Source: Streptomyces rubiginosohelvolus (GTDB lineage Bacteria > Actinomycetota > Actinomycetes > Streptomycetales > Streptomycetaceae). Taken from it: a stretch of 64,000 nucleotides of DNA. The stretch covers positions 123,164 through 187,163 of the forward strand of contig NZ_BMTW01000016.1 of assembly GCF_014649875.1 (NCBI RefSeq), in the 5' to 3' direction. This document shows, one piece after another, positions 33,133 to 41,081 of this stretch (positions are counted from its first letter, which is position 1; every line of letters starts with the position of its first letter). The notes beneath the pieces are model-generated. The model did not search any database. It was given only the letters and a program-made list of their open reading frames with translations, and was not told the origin of the DNA. A program made the translations under genes and the position numbers.

Positions 33133-33549
33133 ATGGCCAGCGATACGGATACGGGCAGCACGGGTACGGACGGCTTCGACAGCCTCGCGTTCGACGTCTT
33201 CTCGCGCGCGTGCCCCTCGCGCTCGACCCTGGAGCACGTCACCGGGCGCTGGGGCGGTCTGACGATCGGCGCGCTGTACGAGGAGAGCCTCCGGTTCAAC
33301 GAGCTGCGCCGCCGGGTCGACGGGGTCAGCGAGAAGATGCTCTCCCAGACCCTGCACGCCCTGGAGCGGGACGGGCTCGTCCTGCGGGAGGCCCAGCCGG
33401 TGAACCCGCCCCGGGTGGACTACGAGCTCACCCCGTTCGGCCGTGAGGTCGCCGAGAAGCTCCTCGGGCTGATCCACTGCGTCGAGGGGCGGATGGACGA
33501 GGTCCTGGCCTCCCGGGCGCGTTACGACGAGGCGCGCGGCGGGCGCTGA
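33133..33549 (+). CDS. HxlR/MarR-like winged-helix regulator
   Basis: A 138-residue HxlR-family transcription factor: CPSRSTLEHVTGRWGGLTIG, then RFNELRRRVDGVSEKMLSQT (recognition-helix region), LERDGLVLREAQPVNPPRVD (wing) and YELTPFGREVAEKL. The family's usual N-terminal cysteine is present (RACPSR). HxlR regulators normally lie next to an oxidoreductase they control; here the neighbours are a CAP protein and mutM, so the target is not evident. The ATG at 33133 has no Shine-Dalgarno and a TAAGCT hexamer seven bases upstream, suggesting a leaderless mRNA. The 3' end overlaps mutM by 28 bases, tail to tail. Confidence 0.88.
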   Translation: MASDTDTGSTGTDGFDSLAFDVFSRACPSRSTLEHVTGRWGGLTIGALYEESLRFNELRRRVDGVSEKMLSQTLHALERDGLVLREAQPVNPPRVDYELTPFGREVAEKLLGLIHCVEGRMDEVLASRARYDEARGGR

Positions 33550-34382
33550 CAGCGCGGGCAGTAGTAGCTGGAGCGGTTCATCCAGGCGCGGCGGCGCATC
33601 GGGGTGGAGCACCGGTTGCAGGGCTCGCCCTCCCGGCCGTACGCGTCGAGCGACCGGTCGAAGTAGCCGGACTCGCCGTTCACGTTGACGTACAGGCTGT
33701 CGAAGCTGGTGCCGCCCTGGGCGAGGGCCGCGTTCATGACGTCGCGGGCGTGGCCGAGCAGTTCGGCGGACTTGGGGCGGGGCAGGGTCGCGGTCGGCCG
33801 GTCGTAGTGCAGCTTGGCCCGCCACAGCGCCTCGTCGGCGTAGATGTTGCCGACGCCGCTGATCAGCGACTGGTCGAGCAGGGCGCGCTTGACGGTGGTA
33901 CGGCGCAGGCGCAGCGCGGTGTGGAACGCGGCGTCGTCGAAGAGCGGATCGAGCGGGTCCCGGGCGATGTGCGCGATGGTGTCGGGCAGTCCGTCGGGGG
34001 TGTTGCCGTGCAGCGAGAGCCCGCCGAAGGTGCGCTGGTCGACGAAGCGCAGTTCGGTGCCGAGGGTGTCGTCGAACCGCATCCGGATCCGCAGGTGCTT
34101 CTCGTCGGGCGCGTCCGCGGGCTGCACCAGCAGCTGTCCGCTCATCCCGAGGTGGCCCAGCAGCGAGGCGGACGCCTCCTCGATCGGCACCCAGAGGTAC
34201 TTGCCGCGCCGCATCGCCGGACCGAAGCGGGCCCCGCGGAGCCGGGCGGCGAAGTCGACGCCGCCCGCGAGGTGCCGGCGGACCGAGCGCGGGTGCAGGA
34301 CCTCGACCTCGGTGACGGTGCGGCCGCTGACCCAGCGCTCAAGTCCCCTGCGGACGACTTCGACCTCGGGCAGCTCGGGCAC
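33522..34382 (-). CDS. mutM: Formamidopyrimidine-DNA glycosylase (Fpg/MutM)
   Basis: Excises 8-oxoguanine and other oxidised purines and nicks the abasic site. The 286-residue product starts at a GTG at 34382 and has the catalytic N-terminus PELPEVE (Pro1, Glu2 after Met removal), the H2TH region (LDQSLISGVGNIYADEALWR) and the C-terminal zinc finger (CNRCSTPMRR, then YYCPRCQ). The frame is open upstream but only from PELPEVE on does it match. A terminator after rnc at 34498-34528 implies mutM has its own promoter within about 34383-34497. Its 3' end overlaps the convergent HxlR gene. Confidence 0.96.
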   Translation of the reverse strand: MPELPEVEVVRRGLERWVSGRTVTEVEVLHPRSVRRHLAGGVDFAARLRGARFGPAMRRGKYLWVPIEEASASLLGHLGMSGQLLVQPADAPDEKHLRIRMRFDDTLGTELRFVDQRTFGGLSLHGNTPDGLPDTIAHIARDPLDPLFDDAAFHTALRLRRTTVKRALLDQSLISGVGNIYADEALWRAKLHYDRPTATLPRPKSAELLGHARDVMNAALAQGGTSFDSLYVNVNGESGYFDRSLDAYGREGEPCNRCSTPMRRRAWMNRSSYYCPRCQRPPRASS

Positions 34383-34497
34383 GGTGCACCACTCCAGACA
34401 CATCGACGGTAGTACGGGGTACGGGGCGGGCGAAAACGCGGTGACCAAGGTGATCGCGGTGACCACAGCGATCCGGGAGCCGCCCCTGGACAGGGAA

Positions 34498-34528
34498 AAC
34501 CCCCCGGTGCGCAGGGCACCGAGGGGTT
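34498..34528 (-). terminator. Terminator after rnc
   Basis: Minus strand: a 13-bp stem with one U-G pair (AACCCC-U-CGGUGC and complement), five-base loop, then TTTTCCC. Confidence 0.8.
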
Positions 34529-34539
34529 CTCGTACAGCT

Positions 34540-35358
34540 TCAGGCCGGAGCGGCGTCCGTGTTCGGCGACGGGTCGGCAGGGGTGTCGGCGGCCCCTCCG
34601 TCGGCCGCGGACTTCTCCGCGGCCTGCCGTGCCTCTGCGGCGGCGCTGATCTCGCGCCAGGCGGACTCGGCCGCCTGCTGCTCCGCTTCCTTCTTGCTAC
34701 GGCCGGTGCCGGTGCCGTACGAGACACCACCGACGCGAGCGGCAGCAGTGAAGGTCTTCTCGTGATCCGGGCCGGTCTCCGTGACGAGGTACTCGGGGAC
34801 TCCGAGGCTCTCGCTCGCGGTGAGTTCCTGGAGGCTGGTCTTCCAGTCCAGGCCGGCGCCGAGGTTCGAGGACCTGTCGATCAGCGGGTCGAAGAGCCGG
34901 TGGACCAGCTCCGAGGCCGCGCTGAGGCCCTGGTCGAGATAGACCGCGCCGATCACTGCTTCCAGTGTGTCGGCGAGGATGGAAGCCTTGTCCCGGCCCC
35001 CCGTGCCCTCTTCACCGCGGCCGAGCCGGATGAAGGAGCCGAGTTCGAGGCCCACTTCCGCCAGTGCACGCGAGTTGACCACCGCGGCCCGCAACTTGGC
35101 CAGCTGGCCTTCGGGCAGGTCGGGGTGGGTGCGGTACAGCGTGTCCGTGACCACCAGACCGAGCACCGAATCCCCGAGGAATTCGAGCCGCTCGTTGGTG
35201 GGCAGGCCGCCGTTCTCGTATGCGTAGGAACGGTGGGTCAGCGCACGCACCAGAAGGGCGGACTCGAGGTGATACCCGAGCCGCCCTTCCAGAAGCGTGT
35301 GGGACGAGGCTGTGTTGACGTTGTCTGCCTGCTTCTTGGCGCTGGACAACTCAGACAT
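34540..35358 (-). CDS. rnc: Ribonuclease III (AbsB)
   Basis: Double-strand-specific endoribonuclease; in S. coelicolor its absB mutants lose antibiotic production. The 272-residue product has the signature ERLEFLGDSVLGLVV (56-70) with the metal-binding acidic residues, a second acidic site at DTLEAVIGAVYLD, and a C-terminal dsRNA-binding domain (DWKTSLQELT... to RSKKEAEQQAAESAW). A 35-residue Ala/Asp/Pro tail follows. Start at the ATG at 35358, 19 bases after rpmF. Co-transcribed with rpmF and the DUF177 gene; ended by a strong terminator. Confidence 0.96.
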   Translation of the reverse strand: MSELSSAKKQADNVNTASSHTLLEGRLGYHLESALLVRALTHRSYAYENGGLPTNERLEFLGDSVLGLVVTDTLYRTHPDLPEGQLAKLRAAVVNSRALAEVGLELGSFIRLGRGEEGTGGRDKASILADTLEAVIGAVYLDQGLSAASELVHRLFDPLIDRSSNLGAGLDWKTSLQELTASESLGVPEYLVTETGPDHEKTFTAAARVGGVSYGTGTGRSKKEAEQQAAESAWREISAAAEARQAAEKSAADGGAADTPADPSPNTDAAPA

Positions 35359-35377
35359 CGGGCCTCTCACCAGCCGC

Positions 35378-35551
35378 TCAGACCTCGAGGACCTGGCGCT
35401 TGTTGTAGGTGCCGCAGCTCGGGCACGCAATGTGCTGGAGCTTGGGCTCCTGGCAACGCTCGCACGAAACCAGGGTGGGGACCGCAGCCTTCCACTGCGA
35501 CCGGCGGTGGCGCGTGTTGCTGCGCGACATCTTCCGCTTCGGAACAGCCAC
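35378..35551 (-). CDS. rpmF: 50S ribosomal protein L32
   Basis: The 57-residue product starts at a GTG at 35551 (AVPKRKMSRSNTRHRRSQW) and has the zinc-ribbon form: CERC and CPSC pairs ten residues apart (CERCQEPKLQHIACPSC), so this is the zinc-binding version. Length matches the family. It is two bases past the DUF177 stop and 19 before rnc, the classical DUF177-rpmF-rnc order. Confidence 0.97.
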   Translation of the reverse strand: MAVPKRKMSRSNTRHRRSQWKAAVPTLVSCERCQEPKLQHIACPSCGTYNKRQVLEV

Positions 35552-35553
35552 GG

Positions 35554-36201
35554 CTACTTCTCCTGCTTCTCGTCGACGCCCGGTTCGGCGCCGCCCATGT
35601 TGTCCTTCTCGCCGTCCTGAACGGTCTCGGCGAGTCCTTGCAGTGCCGCCCAACGAATGTCGACGGCGTCGTGGTGGTGGCCCGGATTCTCGTCCAGCCT
35701 GATTCCGCATTCGGAACACAGACCGGCGCAGTCCTCCGAGCACACCGGCTGCATGGGCAGTGCGAGCACTACCGCGTCACGCAGCATGGCTTCGAGGTCG
35801 AACAAGCCGTCCTCGAGAAAGAACCTGTCCTCGTCGTCCTCGGCGTCGTCGGCCGGTTCCGCCGCACTGCTGCGGCCCCGGTCATCGGCGTCAGGGTACG
35901 AGAACATTTCCTGGAAGTCCGCGTCGACCTCTACGGTCAGCGGCTCCAGACACCTTACGCACTCCCCCTCGGCGGTCGCACGGGCGGTGCCTGTGACAAG
36001 CACCCCTTCCATGACCGATTCGAGGCGGAGGTCCAGCTCCACGGGTGCGCCTTCCGGCACGCCGATGACGCCGTCGATGCCCAGGACCGGTGAACCGGGT
36101 GCTTCCACCGAGCGGGACAGCCGCTTCATGGCACCGGGACGCCGGCCCAGCTCGTGCGTATCGAACACGAGAGGGTTGCGGTGGTCGAGGTGGCCGTTCA
36201 G
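35554..36201 (-). CDS. DUF177 (YceD) protein, apparent CTG start
   Basis: Family known for a role in 23S rRNA accumulation (YceD). The 215-residue product contains LDHRNPLVFDTHELGRRPG at its front, the CVRCLEPL motif, and the zinc-like CSEDCAGLCSECG cluster with HHDAVDIRWAALQGL at the end. Conserved sequence begins at LNGHLDHRN, whose first codon is CTG at 36201 with AGGA six bases upstream. The nearest in-frame standard starts are a GTG at 36168, eleven codons inside, with no Shine-Dalgarno, and a distant TTG at 36375. A CTG start is therefore my best reading. First gene of the rpmF-rnc transcript. Confidence 0.8.
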   Translation of the reverse strand: MNGHLDHRNPLVFDTHELGRRPGAMKRLSRSVEAPGSPVLGIDGVIGVPEGAPVELDLRLESVMEGVLVTGTARATAEGECVRCLEPLTVEVDADFQEMFSYPDADDRGRSSAAEPADDAEDDEDRFFLEDGLFDLEAMLRDAVVLALPMQPVCSEDCAGLCSECGIRLDENPGHHHDAVDIRWAALQGLAETVQDGEKDNMGGAEPGVDEKQEK

Positions 36202-36387
36202 GGCTTTTCCTGCTTTCGAATCATGGGTGTCGTACTGCGAAGGAGGGGGTCGTCTCTCCGGTCCGGGACGAACCGTCCGGTTTCGTGGACGAAAACGGGC
36301 AGCAGTGATCGCGGACCTATGTGCGACCGAGGATTCAGGATACTGGACGGACCGCTCAGCACCCAATCGGGGCAACCCCGCCGTGGG

Positions 36388-37497
36388 TCAGCGGCCCTGT
36401 TCGTACCGGCGCAGCTGCTCCAGGTCGATCATGCTGGTGTCGAAGAGGCTGGTCTCGTCCAGCGCGCCGCCGCCCTGCTGGTCGGGCGCGTGGCCCTGTC
36501 CCTGCCCGTGTTGCTGGGGCTGCTGCTGCCAGCCGTAGTCGGGCTGGCCGGTGGGCTGGGGCGGGTAGCCGTTGGGGTCGTAGCCGACCTGCTGCTGGTA
36601 CGCCGCGTACGGGTCGGGCTGCTGCTGGTAGCCGTACGCGTCCTGGACGCCCTGCTGGAGCGGCTGCTCCTGGTAGCCGTACGCCGCCTGCGCGTAGCTC
36701 GGCTCGGCCGGCGGCTGCGCCGGGTAGGCGGGCTGCTGGGGCGCCTGCTGGGGTTCGGGGGTGGCCAGCTCGGCGAGACCGGCCAGATAGTCGGCGTCGC
36801 TGGTGTGGCCCTGGCCGCCCGCGGCGTCCTGGGCGGCGATGTGCGCGCCGAGGTCGTCGGTGGCGACCCGGCCGTGCAGTTTCTGCCGGCCGCGGCCGAC
36901 CGCCTCCAGAGTCTTGGCGAGGACGGCCTCGAAGGCGCCGAACTTGGCGTCCACGTACGCGTCGGCCCGCTGCTTCAGCGTCTCCGGGTCGGCGCTGCGC
37001 TCGGGGGCCTCGGTGAAGTCGGGGTCCTCGTAGCCCTGCTCGTCCAGGCCCTGGCCGCGGCCGAGGAGCTTCTCGCGGCCCCGGTCCACGGAGCCGATGG
37101 TCTTGGTGAGGACGACCTCGAAGTTGGCGAGCTTGCTGTCGACGTAGTCGTCGGCCTCGGCCCGGACCTCCTCGGCCTCGCGGCGGGCCTCGGACAGGAT
37201 CCGGTCGGCCTCGCTCTGCGACTGCCGGGCGATCTCGGTCTCGGAGATCAGCGAGGCGCGCTGGGCGTGGGCCGACTCGACGATCCGCTCGGCCTCCTGG
37301 CGGGCCTGCTCGGCGAACTGCTCCTGGCCGCCGAGCAGCTCCTGGGCCTGGGCGAGGGAGCCGGGCAGGGCCTGGCGTACCTCTTCGAGCATGGCGAGCA
37401 GCTCGGCGCGGTTGACCACGCACGAGGCCGACATGGGCATGGATCGGGCGCTCCCGACCGCTTCGACGATCTCGTCGAGCTTCTTCTGCACGTCCAC
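36388..37497 (-). CDS. DivIVA-like coiled-coil protein with Gln/Tyr/Pro-rich tail
   Basis: A 369-residue protein. The first 40 residues (VQKKLDEIVEAVGSARSMP) precede a long coiled coil (about 45-130: LLAMLEEVRQALPGSLAQ, ARQEAERIVESAHAQRAS, DRILSEARREAEEVRAEA) of the kind found in DivIVA/GpsB-related or F0-b-like proteins. Two similar segments follow, DSKLANFEVVLTKTIGSVDRG and DAKFGAFEAVLAKTLEAVGRG, an internal duplication. The last 150 residues are Gln, Pro, Tyr, Gly and Ala-rich, with repeated YGYQxQP motifs. The start is a GTG at 37497. No membrane segment. A polar-growth role is an inference from the architecture. It lies between coaD and the DUF177 gene. Confidence 0.72.
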   Translation of the reverse strand: MDVQKKLDEIVEAVGSARSMPMSASCVVNRAELLAMLEEVRQALPGSLAQAQELLGGQEQFAEQARQEAERIVESAHAQRASLISETEIARQSQSEADRILSEARREAEEVRAEADDYVDSKLANFEVVLTKTIGSVDRGREKLLGRGQGLDEQGYEDPDFTEAPERSADPETLKQRADAYVDAKFGAFEAVLAKTLEAVGRGRQKLHGRVATDDLGAHIAAQDAAGGQGHTSDADYLAGLAELATPEPQQAPQQPAYPAQPPAEPSYAQAAYGYQEQPLQQGVQDAYGYQQQPDPYAAYQQQVGYDPNGYPPQPTGQPDYGWQQQPQQHGQGQGHAPDQQGGGALDETSLFDTSMIDLEQLRRYEQGR

Positions 37498-37613
37498 CGT
37501 GTGCTCGCCACTCTCTGCTGCTCTGTTGAAGCTGCTGCTCCGTTGGAGACGGACGGGACGACTGTAAGGCCAGTCGGCCGCCGCCCGACACCTGGTGACG
37601 GCCCGTCAGTGCC

Positions 37614-38093
37614 TCAGCGTTCGCCGAGCCGCTTCACGAGCGCCTCGTGGACGGTCGGCGGCAGCAGGTGGGAGACGTCGCCGCCCCAGGTCGCCACCTC
37701 CTTGACCAGCGAGGACGACAGGAAGCTGTACGTCGGGTTGGTCGGCACGAAGAGCGTCTCGACGCCGGAGAGGCCGTTGTTCATCTGGGCCATCTGCAGC
37801 TCGTAGTCGAAGTCGCTGACGGCCCGCAGGCCCTTCACGATCGCCGGGATCTCCCGCTGCTTGCAGAAGTCGACCAGCAGGCCGTGGAAGGACTCCACCT
37901 CGACGTTGCCGAAGTCGGCGGTGACCTCGCGGATCAGCTCGATCCGCTCGTCGACGGTGAACAGCCCCTTCTTGGACTGGTTGATCATCACCGCCACGTG
38001 CACCACGTCGTACAGCTTCGAGGCTCGTCCGATGATGTCGAGATGTCCGTTGGTGATGGGGTCGAACGACCCCGGACAGACGGCGCGGCGCAC
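37614..38093 (-). CDS. coaD: Phosphopantetheine adenylyltransferase CoaD
   Basis: Makes dephospho-CoA from 4'-phosphopantetheine and ATP. The 159-residue product has the nucleotidyltransferase motif PGSFDPITNGHLDIIGRA (TxGH) and the SFLSSSLVKEVA equivalent of ISSTxxR. The start is the GTG at 38093 (RRAVCPG), with GAGGGA six bases upstream, giving the family's usual length; an ATG at 38123 that overlaps the rsmD stop as ATGA would add ten residues and is less likely. It follows rsmD directly, as in most actinobacteria. Confidence 0.93.
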   Translation of the reverse strand: MRRAVCPGSFDPITNGHLDIIGRASKLYDVVHVAVMINQSKKGLFTVDERIELIREVTADFGNVEVESFHGLLVDFCKQREIPAIVKGLRAVSDFDYELQMAQMNNGLSGVETLFVPTNPTYSFLSSSLVKEVATWGGDVSHLLPPTVHEALVKRLGER

Positions 38094-38119
38094 TGTGATT
38101 CCCTCGCTCTCCGGTCCGG

Positions 38120-38704
38120 TCATCGTGCGTCTTCGCACGTAGCGGCGGCGCGACCGTACCAAAGCGTTCCCTCGCCGTAGCGACGGGACCGCAGTGGCTC
38201 GAATCCGGCGGGCCAGCCGAATTCTCCGCCCCGGGTGCTGCGTTCCACGGTGACGAGCGCATCGTCGGCGAGCCACCCCTGAGCACGGAGTGTGAGCAGG
38301 ATCTCGCGAAGATCGTCGTCGGTGACGGCGTACGGCGGATCGAGGAAGACGATGTCGTAGGGGTCGGCGGGCGCCGGTCCTGTCACGATCTGTTCGGCTT
38401 TGCCGGTACGGACGTCGGCGCCCGGGAGGCCGAGGGTGCGGACGTTGTCGCGGACGGTGCGGACGGCCTTCGGGTCGGCCTCCACGAGCAGGGCGTGGAC
38501 CGCGCCGCGGGAGAGCGCTTCGAGGCCGACGGCGCCGGATCCGGCGTACAGGTCGGCGACCCGGGTCCCCTCCAGAGTGCCGAGGAGCGCCTGCCAGGTG
38601 GAGAAGAGGCCCTCGCGCGCACGGTCGGAGGTGGGGCGGGTGCCGGTGCCGGGCGGGACGGCCAGGCGGCGTCCGCCGGCCGAGCCGGCGATCACGCGGG
38701 TCAT
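38120..38704 (-). CDS. rsmD: 16S rRNA (guanine966-N2)-methyltransferase RsmD
   Basis: Methylates G966 of 16S rRNA on the 30S subunit. The 194-residue product has TRVIAGSAGGRRLAVPPG at the front, motif I DLYAGSGAVGLEALSRG, and the catalytic DPPYA box (IVFLDPPYAVTDD). Start is the ATG at 38704. It is 30 bases upstream of the preferred coaD start; recG lies 120 bases further upstream. Length is family-typical. Confidence 0.94.
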   Translation of the reverse strand: MTRVIAGSAGGRRLAVPPGTGTRPTSDRAREGLFSTWQALLGTLEGTRVADLYAGSGAVGLEALSRGAVHALLVEADPKAVRTVRDNVRTLGLPGADVRTGKAEQIVTGPAPADPYDIVFLDPPYAVTDDDLREILLTLRAQGWLADDALVTVERSTRGGEFGWPAGFEPLRSRRYGEGTLWYGRAAATCEDAR

Positions 38705-38824
38705 GGGTGTCGGGTCCTCGGGGTCGGGGGCGTCCATCGGGGGCGCGCGTACGGGCGCGGGCCGTGCGTCCACGATATGGCGTACGGCCCGCACCGGCCC
38801 GACCGGCAGGACGCCCCGGCGCCC

Positions 38825-41032
38825 TCACCCCTTGTCGAGATACTCCTCGCGGTCCTTGTCGAGGAGGGCGGCCAGCACCGTGCGCAGCTCCGGCAGGTGC
38901 TCCAGCTCCGGGTCGGCGGCGACGATCGCGACGGCCTCCTCGCGGGCGGCGGCGATGACCTCCTCGTCGTCGATGACGGTGAGCATCCGCAGCGAGGAGC
39001 GCACCCCGGACTGGGCCTGGCCCAGCACGTCGCCCTCGCGGCGCTGCTCCAGGTCGATCCGGGAGAGCTCGAAGCCGTCGAGGGTGGCGGCGACGGCGGA
39101 GAGGCGGGCACGGGCGGGGCTCGCCTCGTGGGCCTCGCTGACCAGCAGGCAGAGCCCGGGGGCGGAACCCCGGCCGACACGGCCGCGCAGCTGGTGGAGC
39201 TGGGAGACACCGAACCGGTCGGCGTCCATGATCACCATGGCGGTGGCGTTGGGGACGTTGACGCCGACCTCGATGACGGTGGTGGCGACCAGGACGTCGA
39301 CGTCCCCGGCGGCGAACCGGCGCATGACGTCGTCCTTCTCGTCGGGGTGCATGCGGCCGTGCAGCACTTCGACGCTCAGCCCGGCCAGCGCGCCCTTGCG
39401 CAGCTCGTCGGCGATCTCCAGGACGGCGAGCGGCGGGCGCTTGTCCGCATCCTCCGCGGTCGCCTTCTTCTTGGCCTTGCCCTTCTTCTCCTCCTCCGCG
39501 TCGTCGCCGATGCGGGGGCAGACCACGTACGCCTGGTGGCCGTTCTCCACCTCTTCTCGGACGCGTTCCCAGGCGCGGGCGAGGAAGTGGGGCTTGTCCT
39601 TGGCGGGGACGACATGGCTGGCGATCGGGGAGCGGCCGGCCGGGAGCTGGTCCAGGACGGAGGTCTCCAGGTCGCCGAAGACCGTCATCGCGACCGTACG
39701 GGGGATCGGGGTGGCGGTCATGACGAGGAGGTGGGGCGGCTGCTTCCCCTTGGAGCGCAGGGCGTCGCGCTGTTCCACGCCGAAGCGGTGCTGTTCGTCC
39801 ACGACGACCAGGCCCAGGTCGTGGAACTGGACCTTGTCCTCGATGAGGGCGTGGGTGCCGATGACGATCCCGGCCTCGCCGGTGACCAGGTCGAGCAGGG
39901 CCTGACGCCGGGCGGCCGTGCCCATGGAGCCGGTGAGGAGGACGACCTTGGTGCCCTGGTCCGAGCCGCCCAGCATGCCGCCCTCGGCCAGCTCGCCCAT
40001 CATCTCGGTGATCGAGCGGTGGTGCTGCTGGGCGAGGACCTCGGTGGGGGCGAGCATCGCGGCCTGGCCGCCCGCGTCGACCACGGCGAGCATGGCCCGC
40101 AGGGCCACCATGGTCTTGCCCGAGCCCACCTCGCCCTGGAGGAGGCGGTGCATCGGGTGCTCGGTGGCCAGGTCGTCGAAGATCTCCTTGCTGACCTTCT
40201 CCTGGCCCTCGGTGAGGGTGAAGGGCAGCTTGGCGTCGAACGCGTCCAGCAGTCCGTCCGCGACGGGGCGGCGGGCGGCGGCGGGCAGTTGGGTGTCGGC
40301 GTAGCGGCGGCGGGCCAGGGCGACCTGGAGGACGAACGCCTCGTCCCATTTGAGCCGGGCCTTGGCGTCCTCGATGTCCGCCTTCGTCTGCGGGCGGTGG
40401 ACCTTGAGCAGGGCCTCGGGCAGCGGGGTGAAACCGCGCCCCTCGCGCAGGGCGGCGGGCAGCGGGTCCACCGCGTCCTGGGCGCTGGGCAGCACGGCGT
40501 CCACGGCCTTGGCGATCCGCCAGGAGTCGAGCTGCTTGCACGCGGGGTAGATCGGCAGCAGCCGCCCCGCGAAGGCGTCCACGGCCTCGGTCGCCTCGTC
40601 GGCGTCGGAGGCGTCGAGCAGTTGGTACGTGGGGTGGGCCAGCTGCATCTTGCGGTTGAAGACGGAGACCTTGCCCGCGAACATCGCCTGGCGGCCCGGC
40701 AGCAGCTCCTTGTGCGGCTTGTGGACGCCGTGGCCGAAGAAGACCAGCTGGAGGCGGCCGCTGCCGTCGGTCAGGGTGACCTCCAGGCGCTTGCCCCGGC
40801 CGTTGTTGAACATCAGGATCCGGGCGTCGGCGACCTGGGCGACGACCGTGACGTGCTCGTCCAGCGGGAGGTCGGCGAGCGCGGTCAGCTTGCCGCGCTC
40901 CTCGTACCGCCGCGGGTAGTGGTGCAGCAGATCACCGACCGTGTGCAGGTCGAGGTGTTCGGCCATCACCTTCGCGGTGGCTCCGCCGAGCAGCTTCTTC
41001 AGAGGTTCATCGAACGAGGACACGCGATCCAT
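38825..41032 (-). CDS. recG: ATP-dependent DNA helicase RecG
   Basis: Reverses stalled replication forks and migrates Holliday junctions. The 735-residue product has the N-terminal wedge/OB domain, then Walker A GEVGSGKTM (about residue 299), DEQH-type box VVVDEQHRFGVEQR, and helicase C motifs including TTVIEVGVNVPNATAMVI and QLRGRVGRG. An inserted acidic/lysine patch (KKGKAKKKATAEDADKRPP) interrupts motif IV and V space, as in several actinobacterial RecGs. Start is the ATG at 41032; a second in-frame ATG at 41047 is possible. It is 49 bases downstream of the DAK gene on the same strand. Confidence 0.95.
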   Translation of the reverse strand: MDRVSSFDEPLKKLLGGATAKVMAEHLDLHTVGDLLHHYPRRYEERGKLTALADLPLDEHVTVVAQVADARILMFNNGRGKRLEVTLTDGSGRLQLVFFGHGVHKPHKELLPGRQAMFAGKVSVFNRKMQLAHPTYQLLDASDADEATEAVDAFAGRLLPIYPACKQLDSWRIAKAVDAVLPSAQDAVDPLPAALREGRGFTPLPEALLKVHRPQTKADIEDAKARLKWDEAFVLQVALARRRYADTQLPAAARRPVADGLLDAFDAKLPFTLTEGQEKVSKEIFDDLATEHPMHRLLQGEVGSGKTMVALRAMLAVVDAGGQAAMLAPTEVLAQQHHRSITEMMGELAEGGMLGGSDQGTKVVLLTGSMGTAARRQALLDLVTGEAGIVIGTHALIEDKVQFHDLGLVVVDEQHRFGVEQRDALRSKGKQPPHLLVMTATPIPRTVAMTVFGDLETSVLDQLPAGRSPIASHVVPAKDKPHFLARAWERVREEVENGHQAYVVCPRIGDDAEEEKKGKAKKKATAEDADKRPPLAVLEIADELRKGALAGLSVEVLHGRMHPDEKDDVMRRFAAGDVDVLVATTVIEVGVNVPNATAMVIMDADRFGVSQLHQLRGRVGRGSAPGLCLLVSEAHEASPARARLSAVAATLDGFELSRIDLEQRREGDVLGQAQSGVRSSLRMLTVIDDEEVIAAAREEAVAIVAADPELEHLPELRTVLAALLDKDREEYLDKG

Positions 41033-41081
41033 TGCACACCACGGCACTGACAGCTGTCCGCCGGGCGCGGCGGCGGGGCCG

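Noticed and set aside
38093..38123. coaD start at the ATG that overlaps the rsmD stop
   Set aside because: The GTG at 38093 has GAGGGA at the ideal distance and gives the standard family length; the ATG has no comparable site.
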